In this document: positions 15,355 to 24,699 of the stretch, piece by piece
Position numbering within the stretch: the stretch's first letter is position 1
How the letters are laid out: each line of letters begins with the position of its first letter
Source: Sulfitobacter sp. W027
GTDB lineage: Bacteria > Pseudomonadota > Alphaproteobacteria > Rhodobacterales > Rhodobacteraceae
Direction of reading: 5' to 3'
DNA length: 64,000 bases
Assembly: GCF_025143985.1 (NCBI RefSeq)
Contig: NZ_CP083565.1
Coordinates: 62,001 to 126,000, forward strand
The notes under the pieces: model-generated
Databases searched by the model: none
What the model was told of the DNA's origin: nothing
What the model saw: only the letters and a program-made list of their open reading frames with translations
Position numbers and translations under genes: made by a program

Positions 15355-17079
15355 ATGAGACAGATTATCACATGCGCGGTATGCCTGACACTGTCGGCAG
15401 CCCCCGCGCTTCATGCCCAAGAAGCCGCGATTTTTTCTGGCAATGACCGTGTGCATCCCGTCTATGCGGAGAACGGTATGGTGTCGGCCCAAGAAGCCGT
15501 GGCGGCCCAGATCGGGCTCGATATTCTCGAGGCTGGCGGCAACGCGGTGGACGCAGGCGTTGCTGTGGCATTCGCGTTGGCTGTGACCTTGCCACGCGCG
15601 GGCAATATCGGCGGCGGTGGTTTCATGATCGTCCATGACGCGGAGACCGGCGAGACCAAGGCCATAGACTATCGTGAAATGGCACCCTCATCCGCCGAAC
15701 GGGACATGTATCTCGACGCCGAAGGCAACGCCGACAGCGAGCTTTCGCGGTTCACAGGATTGGCCGTTGGCGTGCCGGGCACTGTGGCGGGCATGCAGAT
15801 GGCATTAGAAAACTACGGCAGCATGACGCTTGCCGAGGTGATTAAGCCGGCCATCGCGCTGGCCCGGGATGGCATCGCGGTCACGCCCGGCCTTGCTGAC
15901 AGCCTCAAAGGCCTTGAGGACCGGCTGAAGAAATGGCCGAGTTCTGAGACCATCTTTTATAAAGAAGGTGGCGGTTTCTACGAGCCGGGCGAGTCTCTTG
16001 TGCAGACCGACCTTGCCAATACTCTACAGAAGATCGCTGATGAGGGGCCGGATGGCTTTTACAAAGGCGAAACCGCAACCAAAATCGCCGAAGCGGTGCA
16101 GGCGGCAGGCGGGCGCATCACAGTGGAGGACATGGCGAATTACAAGCCGGTTCTGCGTGATCCGGTGCGCGGCACCTACCGCGGGTACGAGATTGTCTCC
16201 ATGCCACCGCCCAGTTCTGGCGGGGCGCATATCATCCAAATTCTCAACGTTCTCGAAGACTATCCGATCTCTTTCCTTGGTCATAACACAGCCGATACGA
16301 TCCACCTTATGGCCGAAGCGATGAAACGGGCCTATGCGGATCGTTCGGAATATCTTGGCGACAGTGATTTCGTAGATGTGCCCTTAAGTGAGATCACCTC
16401 CAAAGCCTATGCCGAGGATATTCGCGGGAACATCAGCCTGAATGCGGCGACCCCATCGAGCAGCATCAAGCCGGGAGAGCTCGCGCCTTACGAGTCCGAC
16501 CAGACCACGCATTTTTCGATCGTGGACAAGGATGGCAACGCGGTGTCCAACACCTATACGATCAACTTTTCCTATGGGTCCGGGATGGTTGCTGACGGCA
16601 CCGGTATTCTGATGAACAATGAAATGGATGACTTCGCGGCCAAGCCTGGTGTGCCCAATGCCTATGGGTTGATCGGCGGCGATGCCAATGCAGTGGAGGG
16701 CAGTAAACGGCCACTTTCTTCCATGTCGCCAACGATCGTGATGAAGGACGGTGAGGTCTTCATGGTCACCGGCTCACCCGGCGGCTCGCGCATCATCACC
16801 ACCACATTGCAGGTCATCATGAATGTCATCGACCATGGGATGAACATCGCCGAAGCCTCCTTCGCGCCGCGTATCCACCACCAGTGGCTTCCCGATGAAA
16901 TCCGGATTGAAGACGGGATCAGTCTCGACACGGTGGGCTTGCTTGAGCAACGCGGTCACAAGGTCAGTGAGAAGTCGGTAATGGGGTCAACGCAGTCGAT
17001 CCTTGTGGACCGTGAAAGCGGCTATCTGTTTGGCGCGTCAGACCCACGGCGCGTCGATGCGGCGGCCCTGGGTCACTGA
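15355..17079 (+). CDS. ggt: Gamma-glutamyltransferase, exported
   Basis: From the ATG at 15355 (GGAGG ribosome site 6-10 bases upstream) the protein has 574 residues and a signal peptide (MRQIITCAVCLTLSAAPALHAQ). Family motifs: GMVSAQEAVAAQIGLDILEA, GGNAVDAGVAVAFALAVTLP, and the autocatalytic cleavage site TTHFSIVDKDGNAVSNTYT, with the nucleophilic Thr at about 384. The precursor would self-cleave into two subunits in the periplasm and hydrolyse or transfer gamma-glutamyl groups (glutathione and gamma-glutamyl peptides). It ends at a clear terminator and stands alone. The longer frame from 15271 is less likely. Confidence 0.95.
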   Translation: MRQIITCAVCLTLSAAPALHAQEAAIFSGNDRVHPVYAENGMVSAQEAVAAQIGLDILEAGGNAVDAGVAVAFALAVTLPRAGNIGGGGFMIVHDAETGETKAIDYREMAPSSAERDMYLDAEGNADSELSRFTGLAVGVPGTVAGMQMALENYGSMTLAEVIKPAIALARDGIAVTPGLADSLKGLEDRLKKWPSSETIFYKEGGGFYEPGESLVQTDLANTLQKIADEGPDGFYKGETATKIAEAVQAAGGRITVEDMANYKPVLRDPVRGTYRGYEIVSMPPPSSGGAHIIQILNVLEDYPISFLGHNTADTIHLMAEAMKRAYADRSEYLGDSDFVDVPLSEITSKAYAEDIRGNISLNAATPSSSIKPGELAPYESDQTTHFSIVDKDGNAVSNTYTINFSYGSGMVADGTGILMNNEMDDFAAKPGVPNAYGLIGGDANAVEGSKRPLSSMSPTIVMKDGEVFMVTGSPGGSRIITTTLQVIMNVIDHGMNIAEASFAPRIHHQWLPDEIRIEDGISLDTVGLLEQRGHKVSEKSVMGSTQSILVDRESGYLFGASDPRRVDAAALGH

Positions 17080-17144
17080 CTATTGAGAACTTGGCCCCGG
17101 CGGTTACGCCTGATGCATTCTCACTTATAGGGCCTTGACTAAAG

Positions 17145-17178
17145 AGGTTGCCGGGATAGTTCGCGGCAACCTTTTTTT
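17145..17178 (+). terminator. Rho-independent terminator of ggt
   Basis: Stem AGGTTGCCG (17145-17153) and CGGCAACCT (17164-17172), 10-base loop, followed by seven Ts. Confidence 0.9.
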
Positions 17179-17628
17179 CTTGCGCAATATTTCTATTAAA
17201 TCTGCATGTGGTGTTGTCACGTTAACTCGCGCATTCGGCAAGTCGTGGTACAGATGGGACATCAAGCGACGTTCGCCGCGGATTTCCACATTTCGAAAGC
17301 TTCGAGCCGATGGTAGCGAATGGTGAGGGCGGAACGACGGCGGGCTGGGACAGAGAAATGATTGCGGGTTGCGGACTGCATGGAGACGAAACGCTGCAAG
17401 CCGCCCGATGGTCGGAAGCCCTGCATTGCTCGGCAGACCATCGTATTTATCGGATGCTGCGCAAGGGACGAATGATTGGTTTCGTATGAGCGCAATGCTG
17501 CGGGCAACCATAGAGCCACTGACCGGTAAAGGTCGTTGATGTTGATCGCACTGAAGGCGGATTGCCGTCATTCACTGCAAACGCGAACCGATTTGGCGCT
17601 AATTGAGACAGCCGCCATTCAGCTAACC
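17179..17628. other. Gap without recognised gene
   Basis: Several open frames overlap here on the minus strand, the longest also running back through the ggt terminator, which argues against it being a gene. Nothing is recognised; the stretch borders the IS481 left end. Confidence 0.4.
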
Positions 17629-18601
17629 TAGGTGTTCAGTCCCGGAATCTGGTGGATCGGATTTATGATGAATCGACCTGGCTCTGAAGTCCAGATTTTG
17701 CAGATGTATTCGTAGGGCGTGAGGCCGTTCAGGGTCTTCAGCCTACGTGCGAAGTTGTAGGCTGCCATGAAGTCGGTGAGGTGCGTACGCAGCTGATTAT
17801 GGCTGTCATAATGGTATCGTTTCACCGTCGCCTCCTTGATCGTTCGGTTCATCCGCTCGACCTGGCCATTAGTCCAAGGATGGTTTGGCTTGGTCAGCCG
17901 GTGCTCGATCCCATTTGCTTCGCAGATCATATCGAAGCGCATTTGCCTTGAATATGCTGTGTTACGGTTGCGGGGCTGCTCAGCGAATTGGATGCCGTTA
18001 TCAGTCAGGATCGTGTGGATGCGATAGGGAACTGACTGAAGCAGGCGCTCGAGGAACTCCCACGCTGTCTTGCGATCCGCCTTATCCACGAGTTGCGTGC
18101 TGCAAATTTGCTGGTCCGGTCAATGCCCACGAAGAGATAGAGCTTGCCCTCCACCGTCTGAACTTCCGCGATATCGATATGAAAGAAGCCGATCGGGTAA
18201 CGCTTGAACTTTTGGCGCTTAGGCTTGTCGCCCTCGACATCCGGCAAGCGAGAGATCCCGTGCCGCTGAAGGCAACGATGCAATGCCGACCGGGTTAGAT
18301 GCGGAAGCGATGGCTGAAGAGCATAGAGGCAATCATCCAGCGGCAGCAGCGTGTGTCGTCGGAATGCGACGACCATTGCCTCCTCAGCTTCGGTGAGAAC
18401 GGTTGAACGCGGCTCCTTTGGCCCGGTCTTCAAGTCTTCGACAGTCGCGCGCTTTCGCCACTTCGCAACGGTCTTGGGGTTGATGCCCAGCTCCTTACTT
18501 AACTGCGCGAGCGAAGCTTGCGATCGCTGTATTGCAGCTCTGACGGCGTGCGTTGTCGTGGCGCTCCCGTGACGAACTTGTCCCATAATGCTTCCTTCCA
18601 A
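17628..18601 (-). pseudogene. IS481-family transposase with one frameshift
   Basis: The N-terminal part (MGQVRHGSATTTHAVRAAIQ, helix-turn-helix; D in GFFHIDIAEV) runs in one frame to about 18100. The rest (DKADRKTAWEFLERLLQSVP; D in ILTDNGIQF; E in NGQVERMNRTIKEA) is in another. Loss of one base in GCAGCACGCAACTCG near 18096-18104 explains the split. Restored length is about 324 residues, normal for IS481. A sequencing error or a true inactivation are both possible. Confidence 0.85.
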
Positions 18602-18646
18602 GCCTGAGAAAGGATCGCACCATCAAACCGTGGGATCAAACACCTA
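17629..18646 (-). mobile_element. IS481-family insertion sequence
   Basis: The left border TAGGTGTTCAGTCCC (from 17629) and, inverted at the right, TAGGTGTTTGATCCC (ending 18646) form imperfect terminal repeats around one transposase gene. The target duplication could not be fixed because CCTA/GG borders are ambiguous. Confidence 0.75.
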
Positions 18647-18788
18647 CGCCGCAATGAAGCGGCTCTTGGGTCGCAGCGCGTGGTGAGACTGCGCCGATAA
18701 AGGCTTCCCGCAACGCGGCGAAGACAAGCTCTGAGATTTACGATCGTGGCGGATTGGCCTGCTTTTATCAAGATCATGGGGGGTCTCC

Positions 18789-19901
18789 TTACCAGCCGTT
18801 AAAACGCGGCCAAACCTCAAGCGGGCCGCCGTCTTGCGGCACCAAATGGTAGCGGTCATGCTGGGCGGCGGTGGCGCAGGCATGGTTGGGCAGGATGCGC
18901 AGACGGGTACCGACGGGCAGGTCGAGCGGCGACTGATCCGCGCTTTCGCGCAGCGCGATAATGCCATGTTCCTGGTTGGCGCTAACGACGATATAATCGG
19001 TCAAGACGCGCCCCTCTTCGTCGCACACCAGCCCGTAGCCTTGGTCCACATCCTGCGCCGCTGTGCCTCGGTCCCGGGACAGGGCCATCCAGCCGGCGTC
19101 GATCATAGTCCACCCTTTGGCGGGCTGATTCCCGATGACCGTGGTCAGCACGCTCATCGCGATGTCGTCTTGCGTGCAGACATCGATCCCGGCCATCACC
19201 AGATCGAAGAACATATAGACCCCGGCGCGCAGTTCCGTCACGCCCGTCAGGTCGCGCGCGGCATGTGCGGTGGGGGTCGAGCCTACGCTAACCACAGGGC
19301 AGGGAAGATCCGCTGCGCGCAGATTTTCGGCGGCGGAAACGGCAGCTTTGCGCTCCTGTTCTGCGAAGTCGGCATGGGCCTCGCGGCCCCGGACCGTATA
19401 GCTTTCGCCCGCATGGGTCATCACACCGCGCAGGCATTCAGCGGTGTGCAAGATGCGCCCGATCTCAACGAGTGCCGGGTCCTCCGGACGCAGACCGCCG
19501 CGGTGACCATCGCTATCGATTTCGATCATCGCGGGGACGGCGGCCTCCGCCACGGCCTGCGCTTGGGCCGCGTTGTCGAGAATCACAACCAGATCGCAGC
19601 CCTTTTGGCGCAGCGTCTGCACCCGCTTCAGCTTCTGCGGGGCAATACCAACGGCATAGAGGATATCGTTGTACCCATCCGCGCAAAACACTTCGGCTTC
19701 GGCCAATGTCGACACGGTAATCGGACCGGGCGCACCCCCGGTGAGCTGGCGGGCAACATCGACGGATTTTGCCGTTTTCAGATGCGGTCGCAGCGTGACG
19801 CCAAGCTTTCGCGCATGGTCAGCTAGACGCGCGATGTTCCGTTGCATCCGCGCTTGATCAAGCAATAGGGCAGGGGAGTCGGGGGCGTGTGCGTCAATCA
19901 T
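18789..19901 (-). CDS. PLP enzyme of the D-serine dehydratase/D-threonine aldolase family
   Basis: 370 residues, alanine-racemase-like fold III barrel. The PLP lysine is K42 in TLRPHLKTAKS. Near the C-terminus LPNHACATAAQHD supplies a His-x-Cys metal pair, the pattern of D-serine dehydratases, whereas D-threonine/D-hydroxyaspartate aldolases usually have His-x-Asp. Likely reaction: D-serine to pyruvate and ammonia, or cleavage of a beta-hydroxy D-amino acid. It is divergent from the GNAT gene at 20059, and a decayed RidA-like gene nearby would fit a former detoxifier of its aminoacrylate intermediate. Confidence 0.85.
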   Translation of the reverse strand: MIDAHAPDSPALLLDQARMQRNIARLADHARKLGVTLRPHLKTAKSVDVARQLTGGAPGPITVSTLAEAEVFCADGYNDILYAVGIAPQKLKRVQTLRQKGCDLVVILDNAAQAQAVAEAAVPAMIEIDSDGHRGGLRPEDPALVEIGRILHTAECLRGVMTHAGESYTVRGREAHADFAEQERKAAVSAAENLRAADLPCPVVSVGSTPTAHAARDLTGVTELRAGVYMFFDLVMAGIDVCTQDDIAMSVLTTVIGNQPAKGWTMIDAGWMALSRDRGTAAQDVDQGYGLVCDEEGRVLTDYIVVSANQEHGIIALRESADQSPLDLPVGTRLRILPNHACATAAQHDRYHLVPQDGGPLEVWPRFNGW

Positions 19902-20058
19902 TGGGCAATCCTTTCGCAGTTTTGCAGTGGCTTAGCATCGAACGCGCCGGCGCGACATATGCAAATACATGTGATGCGCCGCGCACATCACGGGAAGACC
20001 ATACCGGCTCTGCTGAATGGGCGCTGAGGCCCCATCTTTGTAGCAGATTGGAAAGCAC

Positions 20059-20511
20059 ATGCAGGCGATCACACCACAACCCGTTACCCTATCCCTTCCG
20101 GCCCTCCGAAGGACACTTTTGCGGCATTATCGCCGCTTGAGCGAAGCATCGCGCAGACTGCGCTTCATGGGCGGCATAAAGGAAGAGGTCTTGACGCAAA
20201 CGGCCAATAGCGCGTCGCCGAATGTCATGTTCGGGGTCAAAAAGGATGGCGCCTATCGGGGTATCTTGGAGCTTCACATTCTTCAGGACGGGCAGGCGGA
20301 AATTGGTCTTTCCGTTGAAGATGCCTACCAAGGGCGCGGCTTTGGTCGTGCGCTGTTTCAGCGGGGCCTGTCCGAGGCGCAGGCAAGACGCCTTCTGTCG
20401 GTCGATGTCCATTTCTCGAACGCAAAGGCGGCGATCCGAAAACTATGTCTCGAACTGGGCGGCGACATGCGCGTCAACGGCACGGATTCTATGTCGCGCA
20501 TCACCCTTTAG
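20059..20511 (+). CDS. GNAT-family N-acetyltransferase
   Basis: 150 residues with the acetyl-CoA-binding motif A GLSVEDAYQGRGFGRALFQR (R/Q-x-x-G-x-G/A form) and a following beta strand (LLSVDVHFSNAKAAIRKLCL). The N-terminus (PALRRTLLRHYRRLSEASRR) resembles GNAT proteins attached to protein-acetylation and stress genes. The substrate cannot be inferred. Confidence 0.8.
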   Translation: MQAITPQPVTLSLPALRRTLLRHYRRLSEASRRLRFMGGIKEEVLTQTANSASPNVMFGVKKDGAYRGILELHILQDGQAEIGLSVEDAYQGRGFGRALFQRGLSEAQARRLLSVDVHFSNAKAAIRKLCLELGGDMRVNGTDSMSRITL

Positions 20512-20589
20512 CATTCGCTCATGCCCGACTGGACGCATTTGCAAAGACATGCGAGCGTAGTCGCAAGTGAATTGAAGGACAGCGCTGCG

Positions 20590-20815
20590 ATGATCAGGGC
20601 AGTTGTGAAGTTTCTTGCCGGGCTCGTCGTCACCCTTGTTGTTGTAATCTTTATTGGCCGTTTCGCCTCCCCTTTGCCGGAGGTTGAGAACCGCCACGAT
20701 AGAGGGGCACTGCTGCGCAAGCCGCAGTGACCGCTGGCGGATGCTTTGGCGAGACAGGAAGAGAGTCATGCCAGGCAGACCGGCGTCGCGCCTTTGAAAA
20801 GCGGCGCTGTTTCGA
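20590..20815 (+). pseudogene. N-terminal relic of a phospholipase D-like membrane protein
   Basis: From ATG 20590: a transmembrane helix (AVVKFLAGLVVTLVVVIFIG) and RFASPLPEVENRHDRGALLR, then a TGA at 20728-20730. The same frame goes on with PLADALARQEESHARQTGVA and PLKSGA, as expected at the start of PLD-family proteins, then decays. The HKD catalytic motifs are missing, so the gene is broken. Confidence 0.5.
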
Positions 20816-20901
20816 AGAGCCGCTGGAAATGCCGCAAACGGGTGAGGTCCTGATCCGCTGTGGCCGAGCGAAATGGCCCGTCGTGCTGAACCTATGACGC
20901 T

Positions 20902-21165
20902 TCATTCCGCGACAGCCGCGGTCACGATAATCTCCACCTGCGGAGAAGCCATGCGTCCCCAGACCGCATTCATCTCGTCAAAATACGCATGTCGGCCAAC
21001 CAGATAACCGCCTACAACATGTGCGCGCGTGATGACCCCGCTTCGCGCAACAACTTGTCGACGCAGGCGAGTCAATTCTCGGTCTGCTTCGTCACGGTGG
21101 CTCCGGGACCAACCTGTCCGCAAAGATAGACGACGCAACCGTGTCTGACGATTTGTTCATGCGTA
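20902..21165 (-). pseudogene. RidA-family relic with stops, frameshift and deletion
   Basis: The reverse strand from 21165 reads EQIVRHGCVVYLCGQVGPGA and TVTKQTEN-stop-LACVDKLLREAGSSRAH, then stop, then AVIWLADM. After a frameshift it continues FDEMNAVWGRMASPQVEIIV, TAAVAE. This is the RidA (YjgF/YER057c/UK114) pattern with the segment before the final strand shortened. RidA hydrolyses reactive enamine/imine intermediates of PLP dehydratases, which connects it to the enzyme at 18789. Confidence 0.7.
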
Positions 21166-21588
21166 GCTTGATGTGAATGCGTTGATCATGGTCATACTTT
21201 TTCTGGGGTCAGAAGGGGGGCGTCAGGCTGGGTCGCGGTGTCTTGGCGGGGTGGCGCAGGTAACGGCGCTCAAACCCGCGGAAGGTTGCGGTTTTTGCAC
21301 ACTAGGAACTCTACACAAAGATCCAGATCTTTTTGTAGAGTTTTAGGCGTCGATATGTTGTACCTGTTAAGTCACATAACACTACATATTGACTCAATTT
21401 TGAAGGTTTCACAATTTTGTTCAATATGGTCGGCCTCGCTCAAATGGGACCCGGCTTAATTTGAAACTCAAACCCGCAAGCGCTCGTGATGAACGAGAGG
21501 CTGGGCAAAAAATGCTAGAATTGACTTATGTTCGGACAACCACTCATGTAGGTCCATAGATCGTTGCCCTATCGGCCTCTGGAAAGCC
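21166..21588. other. Gap without recognised gene
   Basis: No supported coding region. The sequence becomes more AT-rich from about 21300, where the lower-G+C hydantoin region begins. Confidence 0.4.
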
Positions 21589-22098
21589 ATGATTGTAGAC
21601 CCAAACAAGCCTATTGCATTTATCCCTATTGAGGATGCCTGTCCTGAAAGCTTTGTTCAGTTTGGTGATCTCGTTGAACCACCAGTTGGTGGCGGCCGGG
21701 TAACTATCCCCACCTCCCTAACACCGAGCCTCACGGATGGGGGGCCGACATTGACGTTCATCACTTTAAGTCCGGCCACCTTTGAGATTGAGCGCTCGGC
21801 ACAACTCGAACGGCACCCGTTTTCAGTGCAAGTCTTCATTCCGCTCGGTGATGCACCGATGGTCTGCATTGTTGCGAGCGATGGCTCGCCGCCCGAACGG
21901 GCAGATAGCCTACGGGCGTTTCGAACCCGACCGGGTCAAGCGGTTGTATTACGAGAGGGGACTTGGCACTTCGGCATGATGTGCGAGGGCGAAGCGATGG
22001 CAGCTGCGACCTTCATCTATCGCCTTGCTAATGGCGAGGATACCGAAAGGCTTCCGCTGAAAGCCCAAATTCGTTTGGTCCCCACCTCTACGGGCTAA
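21589..22098 (+). CDS. Ureidoglycolate lyase-like (AllA-type cupin) protein
   Basis: 169 residues with the AllA-type pattern: FVQFGDLVEPP near the start, LERHPFSVQVFIPLGDAPMV, a cupin core strand and a WHFGMM segment (GQAVVLREGTWHFGMM) matching the W-H motif of ureidoglycolate lyase. AllA releases urea from ureidoglycolate. Next to hydantoin genes it may act on a ureido or carbamoyl compound instead. It lies convergent to the LysR gene, 7 bp away. Confidence 0.7.
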   Translation: MIVDPNKPIAFIPIEDACPESFVQFGDLVEPPVGGGRVTIPTSLTPSLTDGGPTLTFITLSPATFEIERSAQLERHPFSVQVFIPLGDAPMVCIVASDGSPPERADSLRAFRTRPGQAVVLREGTWHFGMMCEGEAMAAATFIYRLANGEDTERLPLKAQIRLVPTSTG

Positions 22099-22105
22099 TA
22101 CGGGT

Positions 22106-22981
22106 TTAGCGAATATGAAGTTTATCTAGAAAATTTCGCGCTGTGATCGATAGAATCTGGCCTTGGCGATGAGTAACGATCCACGGAATCCGCCTCTCGG
22201 TTGCGATCGGTAAGAAGTCAATTTCCTTAACGTTTGCCGCTGTAGCGCTGACCTGATCAGTAAGGGTGGCGCCGACCCCGGCTTCGACGAACCGTAGCGC
22301 GTTCCAGACATATCTGACTTCGATCCAGGGCCGTGGTTCTAGGCCGTGATCATCAAAGACAGCGTGCATGATCTTACCAATCCCTTCGCTACTAGGGTAT
22401 AGGATCAACCGGTCTTGAGGAACATGTTCGACCTTCATGGTTTCGTGGCCGTGATTAACATTCCAACTTCTTGGCCAAGCGTAGCAGATAGGTGAAGACT
22501 CAAGGGTGACGGCTTCAAGAAATGGGTTGTTTAAGGGTGCGATCGTCAATCCAAATTCCGCGCTTTCACTTAGGATCATAGAGGCAATCCGTTCGTTCGA
22601 TGGGGTATCGAATGATATTGGCACTTTAGGAAAGGCGTGCTCGAACTCGTCCAGCGCCTTAGGAAGCGGGCCGTAGGCAATGGTGGGGCTACATGCGAAA
22701 TTAAGTCGGCCGGCCGTGCCCTGTCGTAGGCTTTCACCAAAGCGCTCCACAGCCTGAAATCCATCGAAGGCCACGCAAGCCTTCTTATAGAGCTGATGTG
22801 CCTCTTCCGTGGGCACGAGACGACCGCCTTTGCGTTGGAATAGTTCGATTCCTAGTTGATCTTCAAATTGCCGCAACTGGCCTGATACCGCTGGTTGCGA
22901 CACCACCAGCAACTTTGCAGCACTCGACGTCGTTCCAGTTTCCATTACCGCCTTGAAGATCTCGAGATGGCGAAGACGCAT
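22106..22981 (-). CDS. LysR-family regulator of the hydantoin cluster
   Basis: 291 residues from the ATG at 22981 (MRLRHLEIFKAVMETGTTSS); the frame is open further upstream to 23191 but the family start fits here. Helix-turn-helix SAAKLLVVSQPAVSGQLRQF, and effector domain from about residue 90. It is divergent from the hydantoin operon across a 102-bp gap, so it is the likely inducer-responsive regulator. Confidence 0.88.
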   Translation of the reverse strand: MRLRHLEIFKAVMETGTTSSAAKLLVVSQPAVSGQLRQFEDQLGIELFQRKGGRLVPTEEAHQLYKKACVAFDGFQAVERFGESLRQGTAGRLNFACSPTIAYGPLPKALDEFEHAFPKVPISFDTPSNERIASMILSESAEFGLTIAPLNNPFLEAVTLESSPICYAWPRSWNVNHGHETMKVEHVPQDRLILYPSSEGIGKIMHAVFDDHGLEPRPWIEVRYVWNALRFVEAGVGATLTDQVSATAANVKEIDFLPIATERRIPWIVTHRQGQILSITARNFLDKLHIR

Positions 22982-23083
22982 GTATAATCCAGACTTATAG
23001 ATACCTGGCATCTTTGTAATTGGCGTTAATAGATGTGTCACTCCATAAATGCTGCGGATGAAAGCTTTCGGAGTAAATGACGT
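22982..23083. promoter_or_regulatory. Divergent control region of the hydantoin operon
   Basis: 102 bp between the LysR ATG and the carbamoylase ATG, AT-rich, containing several dyad-like AT stretches. Position argues for the LysR operator and the operon promoter; exact boxes were not assigned. Confidence 0.45.
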
Positions 23084-24022
23084 ATGAGTCGGTTGATTAA
23101 AGTAGGCGGCGCCCAACTTGGCCCTATCCAGCGTGATGAGAGCAAAAGCTCGGCGGTTTCGCGCATGGTAGCACTCCTTGATCAGGCTCATGCTGAAGGT
23201 TGCGGCTTTGTCGTGTTTCCCGAGTTAGCTTTGACTACGTTCTTTCCGCGACACTACATTGAGAATTCAGATGAATTCCGCGCGTTTTATGAGCAGGATA
23301 TGCCAAATCCGCACGTCAAACCTCTGTTCGAGAAGGCTGCGGAGTATGGTATCGGCTTCTATCTTGGCTATGCTGAAGTTGCTCGGGAAGATGATGAGAC
23401 CCGCTATTTCAACACGTCTATCTTGGTCGACCAGACGGGGAAAATTGTAGGTAAATATCGCAAAGTTCACCTTCCCGGTCACGCCGAATACGATCCAGAA
23501 AGAACCTTTCAGCATCTTGAAAAATACTACTTCGAACCGGGGGATGTTGGGTTCCCTGTTTGGCGCACCATGGACGGCATTTTTGGGATGTGTCTTTGCA
23601 ATGATCGACGTTGGCCTGAAACCTATAGGGTTATGGGATTGCAGGGGGTGGAATTTGTTGCGCTCGGGTACAATACACCAGCAACCAACTCCCAAAAACC
23701 TGAAGAAGGCCCTGAAGAACGTTTGTTTCATAGCGACTTGTCGGTGCAAGCGGGCGCATATCAAAATGCGACCTTTGTTGCCGCCATCGCCAAAGCGGGC
23801 GTTGAAGATGGCAACCACCTGATCGGGGGTTCAATCATCGTTCATCCAAATGGTCAGATCATGGCTCGTGCGGAAACTGAGGATGATGAGTTGATCGTCG
23901 CCGAATGCGATCTTGATGATACCGTTTTTTATAAAAAGACAATCTTTGATTTCGCCCGTCATCGCCGTCCTGAGCATTATGGTCGCATCGTTGACCAAAC
24001 CGGTGTGATCCTTCCCGAATGA
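23084..24022 (+). CDS. N-carbamoyl-D-amino acid amidohydrolase
   Basis: 312 residues, nitrilase superfamily. The catalytic triad is at canonical positions: E47 (VVFPELALTTFFPR), K127 (GKYRKVHLPG), C172 (GMCLCNDRRWPE). The length and the FFPRHYI and NDRRWPETYRV segments match the well-known D-carbamoylases, so it is expected to hydrolyse N-carbamoyl-D-amino acids to D-amino acids, CO2 and ammonia. It is the first gene of the operon; its stop overlaps the racemase start by 4 bases. Confidence 0.93.
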   Translation: MSRLIKVGGAQLGPIQRDESKSSAVSRMVALLDQAHAEGCGFVVFPELALTTFFPRHYIENSDEFRAFYEQDMPNPHVKPLFEKAAEYGIGFYLGYAEVAREDDETRYFNTSILVDQTGKIVGKYRKVHLPGHAEYDPERTFQHLEKYYFEPGDVGFPVWRTMDGIFGMCLCNDRRWPETYRVMGLQGVEFVALGYNTPATNSQKPEEGPEERLFHSDLSVQAGAYQNATFVAAIAKAGVEDGNHLIGGSIIVHPNGQIMARAETEDDELIVAECDLDDTVFYKKTIFDFARHRRPEHYGRIVDQTGVILPE

Positions 24023-24699
24023 CACGCCGGCTAATAGTCATAAACCCCAACTCAACTGAACGGGTAACAGAGGATATCTCGGTTGCTGTCGAGCCTTTGC
24101 GGAACAACAATTTAGACATTGACTGCCAGACCCTGGCGGCAGGGCCAGGAGGGATACTCACCCAACGCGATGCAGATCTCGTGATTGGCCCGCTCATCGA
24201 TTGGGCGGAGGGTGAAAAGGGAAGCTGTGATGGCATTGTCGTGGCCTGTTACTCCGATCCCGGCGTTCACTCTCTACGAGAGATGCTTGATGTGCCGGTA
24301 TTTGGTGCTGCTCAAGCGACGTTGGGTTACGTTGGCGCTATGGGGTGTAAAGCGGGGGTGATCTCTTTAAGAAGCGCCTCAGTAGCCCGTCATAATGCTG
24401 CCGCGGGAGCGGCGGGATTAACCGGCATACTGGCAGGGGATAGGGCCGCAGATGTTTCAGTGGCTGATCTTGGCGATGATGGAGCTATCGACAAGCTTCT
24501 GCGTGCTGCGCATGAGCTGATTGATAAGGACGGAGCTGAGGTCTTAATCTTGGGCTGTTGTGGGATGTCTCGCTTCAGTCAGGCAGTCGCGTCTGAAACG
24601 GGGATTCCAGTTCTCGATCCTTCGCTTGTCGCAACGAGTATGGCCTACACCGCAATTTTGGGGAACTACGATACTCCGCCTCGCGGGGGACGGACGTGA
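24019..24699 (+). CDS. Hydantoin racemase (Asp/Glu racemase superfamily)
   Basis: 226 residues. Start MTRRLIVINPNSTERVTEDI carries the hydantoin-racemase NPNST motif; two catalytic cysteines, C77 (GIVVACYSDPG) and C180 (VLILGCCGM), are both present. It should racemise 5-substituted hydantoins so that a stereospecific hydantoinase can use both forms. It overlaps the neighbours by 4 bases on each side (ATGA, GTGA), showing tight coupling. Confidence 0.9.
   Translation: MTRRLIVINPNSTERVTEDISVAVEPLRNNNLDIDCQTLAAGPGGILTQRDADLVIGPLIDWAEGEKGSCDGIVVACYSDPGVHSLREMLDVPVFGAAQATLGYVGAMGCKAGVISLRSASVARHNAAAGAAGLTGILAGDRAADVSVADLGDDGAIDKLLRAAHELIDKDGAEVLILGCCGMSRFSQAVASETGIPVLDPSLVATSMAYTAILGNYDTPPRGGRT

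Noticed and set aside
17125..17571. 148-residue minus-strand open frame after ggt
   Set aside because: It reads through a strong Rho-independent terminator and has no recognisable domain.
18834..19826. 330-residue open frame on the plus strand
   Set aside because: Antisense shadow of the PLP enzyme at 18789-19901.
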